From positions 124,001 to 188,000 of the forward strand of contig QRFJ01000382.1 in the NCBI GenBank assembly GCA_006176705.1: DNA of 64,000 bases, in the 5' to 3' direction. The notes beneath the pieces were generated by a model. The model was not told the DNA's origin. It ran no database searches and was given only the letters and a program-made list of their open reading frames with translations. How positions within the stretch are numbered: position 1 is the stretch's first letter; each line of letters begins with the position of its first letter. A program made the position numbers and the translations under genes. This DNA comes from Cocos nucifera. Lineage: Eukaryota; Streptophyta; Magnoliopsida; Arecales; Arecaceae. Of this stretch, positions 59,338 through 64,000 are shown in pieces.

Positions 59338-60488
59338 TTCAGCTTAGAGCCTTATGAAAGTCAAGCTGAAGACTATAAATCAGAACTACTAGATAGGTTA
59401 TTTCTTTTTCTTTTTTCTTTTGTGTTGAGTATTTTTTTATTTTTTTGTAGCTTCTTATTGCTTTTTTATTACTTTGGTGTATTTTTATTTTTATAGAGAA
59501 AAATGAATGAGAGCTCAAGCCAGTTTGTAAAGCTACAAAGAACCAGTCTAGATCAATAATATATTAAGTTAGGTGTATTCTATCCTGTCCCTTTTTGCAC
59601 CATTCATTTTTTCTTATCCATTGAGATAATGTTGATTAAATTAAGGGGTAGAAAAAATTTTTATTAAAAAAAGTTTGAAATTTATTTTTTAAAAAAATTT
59701 TAAACCATGTGTCAAGAAAAAAATTTTAAGTAAGATAAACTAGAAAAAGTAATAAAGTTAGAAAGTATTTGCTAATTACTCTAGCAAGTTAAGAAGTAGA
59801 CTAGTTGGTCAGACTTTTAGCAGCCCACTTGGTCACCTAATGACTATTAGCACTTCTAATTGCACATGCACACTAACAAGGCAAAGTGGATATTAATAAT
59901 AAGGCTAACTAAGGATTCAATTATCACTAAAAATTAGTAATTAATATATATTTTAATTAAAAAATTTGAATTTAAGAAAAGAGCTACTTGTCTAAAATAA
60001 AATGTGTAAAATATAGAGTATACGTGGATTGCCTGAAGCTTAGTTATTGAGTCTCTGCACCTAAATCAAGTGTGGTGGTTCATGTCAAATGATGGAGGAA
60101 AGACCACGATGCTCAACATAGAAAAGAAAAAAAGAAGGCAGTGTGAAAGTTATCTTAGTTCATGAACTTAACTTAGGAGTATAAAAAGTTAACTAAAATA
60201 AGTGATAAGAGAAGATATATTTGTTCGTTAAGTTAGCACCAAAATGCTAAGTTAGTCATCATTAATACAGGTGCTATAGATCTTTAGATGTACTCTAAGA
60301 AAGTCTCTAATTATACTGATTGCAAAATTTGCTTTTGAAACTCCATACATAGTTAGTAATACTTGCTAAATTTTTTAACCTTTAATCCTAGATCTATTTT
60401 TATGAAATAGGATTTTAATGAAATGTGGTAACTGATTAACATTAAATAATGCATTGCTAAGGGACTAGCAATGAGTAAGTTGGGGGTG

Positions 60489-62449
60489 TGATAAGTATTA
60501 TAAATATAATAATAAAAATATTAAATTATCAAATAACTTATCTTATTTTTAGAAAATTGATACTTTTATTTATATTTTATAGGAAAGATGGGCACCAATG
60601 AGAAGAGCTCAATTTTTTGGGTCAAAGAAAAAAATTTGAAGCAAATCGGACTTCAATTGGCCCCAAAATTAAGATTCAAAACAAAAAAAAATTACAGCCA
60701 GTCAGTTCAATTAGAATTGGCTCAGTAAAATCCAGCTCAAAATTGGTTGGCTTGACTGCAGAACTAGCATACATGTGGATCAACCGACGCCTGTCAGCCC
60801 ATTTTGGTCCAGCATGGACTGGAATAGTAAATGGAGTTTGGTGGACCCTTAATGGGTCCACACCTAAAAAATGTGGTGCATGGGGTATTATGGTATTTTG
60901 CATGGCTTGGCGGGTTGTGATTGGTGTGGTCTATGCAAGGAATGATTCATGCGTGGTCTACATGGGGGATGGTGCGATCGAATGGCTCACATGGCTGCCA
61001 GTCTTGATCGAATGGACAGGGTGATTTCTAGCTGATTTAAACAACACCGATTGATTGTGCACGATCGTGTGGTCCAAGAAGTAGCTAGTGATGATTCGAT
61101 GGTTGATATGATTTTTAGTTCTAATTAAACAACCTAGGCTTCTTTAGGTGCCATCCAATGGCCCAGATGAGTTAGATTAGCATGATTCAATAGCTGCTAT
61201 TAAACCTAATTTGATATAGGAGTTTTATTATGGTTTTTGAGGCAATTTGGAGCCATTCGATGTCGATTTGAAGGTTGTGGTGATCCAGAGACACAATAAG
61301 ACTACCAAGAGCATTCAAACATTGAGTTTGAGCCAAATTGATCTAGTTCAGTCGAACTTGGACCCAAACTCACCCCTACTCTATTTAAGAAGCTGCTATC
61401 GAACAGAGAAAGGAATAGAGAGACAGAGAGTTAGAATAGAATAGAATAGAGGGAAAATAGAGGGTCTAGAATTCAGAGATAGAGGGTGATCTAAGAGAAA
61501 AATTTTTGAGAGAGAAAAGCTCCCTTCCTTTCTTCCCTTTTTCTTTCACCTCTATTCATCTTCCACGTCTAGTACATCAAGCTGCAGCTCTCCTTCATCA
61601 ACTTGTCCATGCCAAAAGCAATGATCGATGGCAAAATTTAGTAATAAATAGTCCTCTATTTAGATTTATTTATGCCTTTTATTTTATTTGCTATTTTTAT
61701 TTTGTTTATCATGAACTACATTTATTTTACTAAGGCTAAGGTGTAGCCACTCTTTTGATGCAATATTCGATATAATTAAATTTTAGATTCTTATTTTGTT
61801 CATGAAGAGTATATAAATATGTTCTTAATGCTTTTATATTACTGATCATTTTCTAATTATTTTGATAGGCATAAGTGATACGAATCAAGTATGTCTATAT
61901 CAATGCTTCTTGATTTATATACCTTGTATCTGAATCGGATTAAGGTTCTTATGCATGCGACAATTTTAGTGCACTTTGGATTAGCATTTTCTAATTAGAA
62001 GATTTTATAAAAATTAATGCATCAATATTCATTTAAATTACGCCTAGACCAAAGGATAGTTAATAAATATTGATAGTTTTGCTATGCCTGGATCAAAGGT
62101 TAGTGAATATCTTAGGAGACTTCGCCATCATATAAAACAAAATTGACCTAATTTTTATGATTACTTGAATATTGTATTAATTAAGTTGGTGAACCGATTG
62201 CCTTAGTATCCTATTGCTCTTGAATTTAAACCTAAAAACTACATCCTTTCTATTTCCTTACAATTTCTTAATTATTTTCTTATTTATTTTTATTTTCTTT
62301 ATTTTCTTATAAATTGACTTTTCTAAATAAAGTTTAGGAAAAAATTTTTTAGTACTTGTTTTTCAATCCTCAAGGATGATACTTTACTTATACACTTTAT
62401 TACTTGATCAACTAGTGCACTTGTCATAGTGATAGATTTGCATGCATCA
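60489..62449 (+). repeat. T5 right LTR
   Basis: 1961 bp, starting TGATAAGTAT and ending TTTGCATGCATCA, preceded by polypurine tract AAGTTGGGGGTG. TATA-like CTCTATTTAAG is near 61379-61389. Sequence changes to unrelated DNA at 62450. Confidence 0.85.
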
Positions 62450-64000
62450 CTGAAGGTCGGAACCATTCTAGCCAAGAACAGAGCTTTTGAGAAGAGAGCG
62501 GTCATGTATCAAGCTCGCATAGTTCCACACATCTCACACCAGATGGTAATTAAACTCTAACACTTTAGATATTATTATTTAAAACTTTTGCTAACTAATA
62601 TAACATTCTTTATATTAGATATTTTACACTCAGGTTTGAATGATAGAAAGTCACTAGTGACCCTACAGTCATATGCAGTCAGGTTTGAATGATAGAAAGT
62701 CACTAGTGACCCTACAGTCATATGCAGTAGCGATCGACTCACAGACATAGAGTTATAGTTGAGAATCCACCTAGCTCGCAGCACCTTCGACTCGATCGGA
62801 GGATAGAAAGCTCATCCACATTCAGAACCATTCATAAGTACTACAACTTCAATTAATATGTTTAGAATTTAGCCATTCTAGAATTAATATTTATTTTTTA
62901 AAATTAATTTTGTAGCATATTTAGAGAGTTTGAAGTATCTCGTGTGGTTACTGACATCATCCGATGCTTGATGTCGGGGCTGGTGAGCGAGTTTTTCAAT
63001 TGATTGTTTGAAGCTCATGATGCAGCCTGAGAGATGTTTCTACTAAGTCAAAACTAGTTTAATTTTTAAATTTTTGTTTTGTTGGTATTTTAATTACATA
63101 TAAATGCATGCTTATTTCTATCTTGTAGGAGTACTGCCAATTTGAGACTCCCCAGGATGAGAAGATTGGCCATCTGACCTTCGAGGAGGTGGCCATACAG
63201 AAGCACCAAGATGGTCTTTATAGCCTTAGGCAGTCGCCATCTAGCACTCCAGTTCCTAGTCACCATCAGACTAGAGGTCCTTCATGGATCACTGGATGTA
63301 GGTGGATATATGGTAGGCCCTCTATGACTAGTAGAGTAGTGAGGAGTACTATGGTAGGTGGTAGAGGGCTCGACAAAATTAGGCCATCTAGTAAGATTTG
63401 ATCAGACACACGAACGGTTCGATCGGCATAATGTTGTGGCCGACAGATTGATAAAAAATTAATACCAAAACTCTTCACTAGAATTATAAAAACTCTTATA
63501 TGCATATTTTAATTAATTTAATTTTATTATTTACTTATTATAGATACAGCAACTAGGTCATCCACCAAATTAGCTGTAGTTGTGGTGGGCCACACACTAG
63601 TCTAGGATTGGTGACTATTTAGATTCTACATTGCAATAGATCGTGGTAAGAACTTCAAACTTTATTTACTAAATAGGTTATTATAGGATCTAATTTTTAT
63701 ATTAAAATTAATATAATTCTATATTATATAGATGCATTATGCGATATATGTTGCTGAGAGGTATGGCGATGTTCCATCTTCTCAGCCCTCCTTGACCTTG
63801 AGGGATAGCTTAATACTATTAGGGGGTGAGGAAGAACCAGGTCATAGGATTCAGTCATAGCTTTGACTCTCCACCATCTCGATATTCTTCAGCATCCTCA
63901 CGGTCTCGATATCCTAGACCTGGAGCAATTTACATATGGAGGAGGTCGTGTAGAGGCTTTTGAGCCAGCGACCTCAGAGCCTTTTGGATGCCATCAACGA
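62450..64000 (+). pseudogene. Gene-like region with exon-like fragments, identity unknown
   Basis: Peptide-like stretches with balanced base use alternate with AT-rich intron-like gaps. The first (62455-62546) reads K-V-G-T-I-L-A-K-N-R-A-F-E-K-R-A and ends before GTAATT. The second (about 62926-63050) has S-R-V-V-T-D-I-I-R-C-L-M-S-G and contains stops. The third (63129-63401) is open and reads E-Y-C-Q-F-E-T-P-Q-D-E-K-I-G-H-L. The fourth (63731-63860) has Y-V-A-E-R-Y-G-D-V-P. Layout loosely recalls the second (TNP1-like) gene of CACTA elements, which would fit the terminus at 50071, but I do not recognise a domain. It continues beyond the window. Confidence 0.3.
62631..62728. repeat. 49-bp perfect tandem duplication
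   Basis: The unit beginning CAGGTTTGAATGATAGAAAG at 62631 repeats at 62680 without visible change through CATATGCAGT, implying a recent event in otherwise old sequence. Confidence 0.95.

Larger units (their letters stand above)
54884..62449 (+). mobile_element. T5: Athila-like element of the A1 family in a recombinant arrangement
   Basis: LTRs at 54884-56835 and 60489-62449 flank a 3.65-kb internal region collinear with A1 (primer site, gag, protease, non-coding 3' region). The first LTR is preceded by an internal 3' end and polypurine tract, so it has the context of a 3' LTR on its left and a 5' LTR on its right. No target duplication is seen. This fits unequal recombination between LTRs of related copies. 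Coding decay is heavier than in A1. Confidence 0.8.

Overview
This window is plant nuclear DNA made almost entirely of transposable elements. The evidence is LTR retrotransposons of both plant superfamilies with plant-type primer binding sites, a plant-type CACTA terminus, AT-rich spacers and a 1000-N assembly gap. The long-LTR Athila, Tat and copia families suggest a monocot, possibly a palm; that is an impression from family resemblance, not a verified identification. I find no convincing host gene, tRNA, rRNA or CRISPR array.

Layout, left block (1-29435). A decayed Ty3/gypsy element of the Tat lineage (T1) enters from the left edge with its plus-strand pol (about 160-3810) and ends with its 3' LTR at 28355-29435. 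Between pol and that LTR lies an antisense coding unit with a Transposase_28-like domain and coiled coils. Two later insertions broke it. A non-coding minus-strand element with copia-type signals (C2, 4833-15630) is itself split inside its 5' LTR by an Athila-like gag-pro element (A1, 7457-14763). A younger copia element (C1, 18236-27630, exact 5-bp target duplication) sits directly in front of the antisense start codon.

Middle block (29436-48004). A sparse stretch holds what looks like the end of a minus-strand LTR element. It is followed by a non-Tat Ty3/gypsy element (T3, 31738-48004) whose protease gene is split by another Athila-like element lacking a reverse transcriptase core (T4, 34701-43421).

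Right block (48005-64000). This is the least ordinary part. It contains a 96-bp TA microsatellite abutting a 610-bp terminal-inverted-repeat element, and a CACTA-type terminus with scattered subterminal repeats. Four structured arrays follow: a 183-bp tandem repeat, a C-rich array, a higher-order satellite with an 83/83/27-bp pattern, and a 465-bp inverted duplication. Next comes an Athila-like element (T5, 54884-62449) of the A1 family in a recombinant arrangement, then a gene-like region with exon-like fragments that I cannot identify.

Working relationships. The insertion order can be read directly: T1 before C2 before A1, T1 before C1, and T3 before T4. The three Athila-like elements keep gag and protease but lack pol, so they look non-autonomous. 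No complete autonomous element is present. C1 is the closest, but its gag is hidden by the gap and its pol carries several lesions. I found no clear new defence or metabolic system. The strongest leads are the inverted duplication, the higher-order satellite, the antisense gene in T1 and the element with a duplicated primer site.
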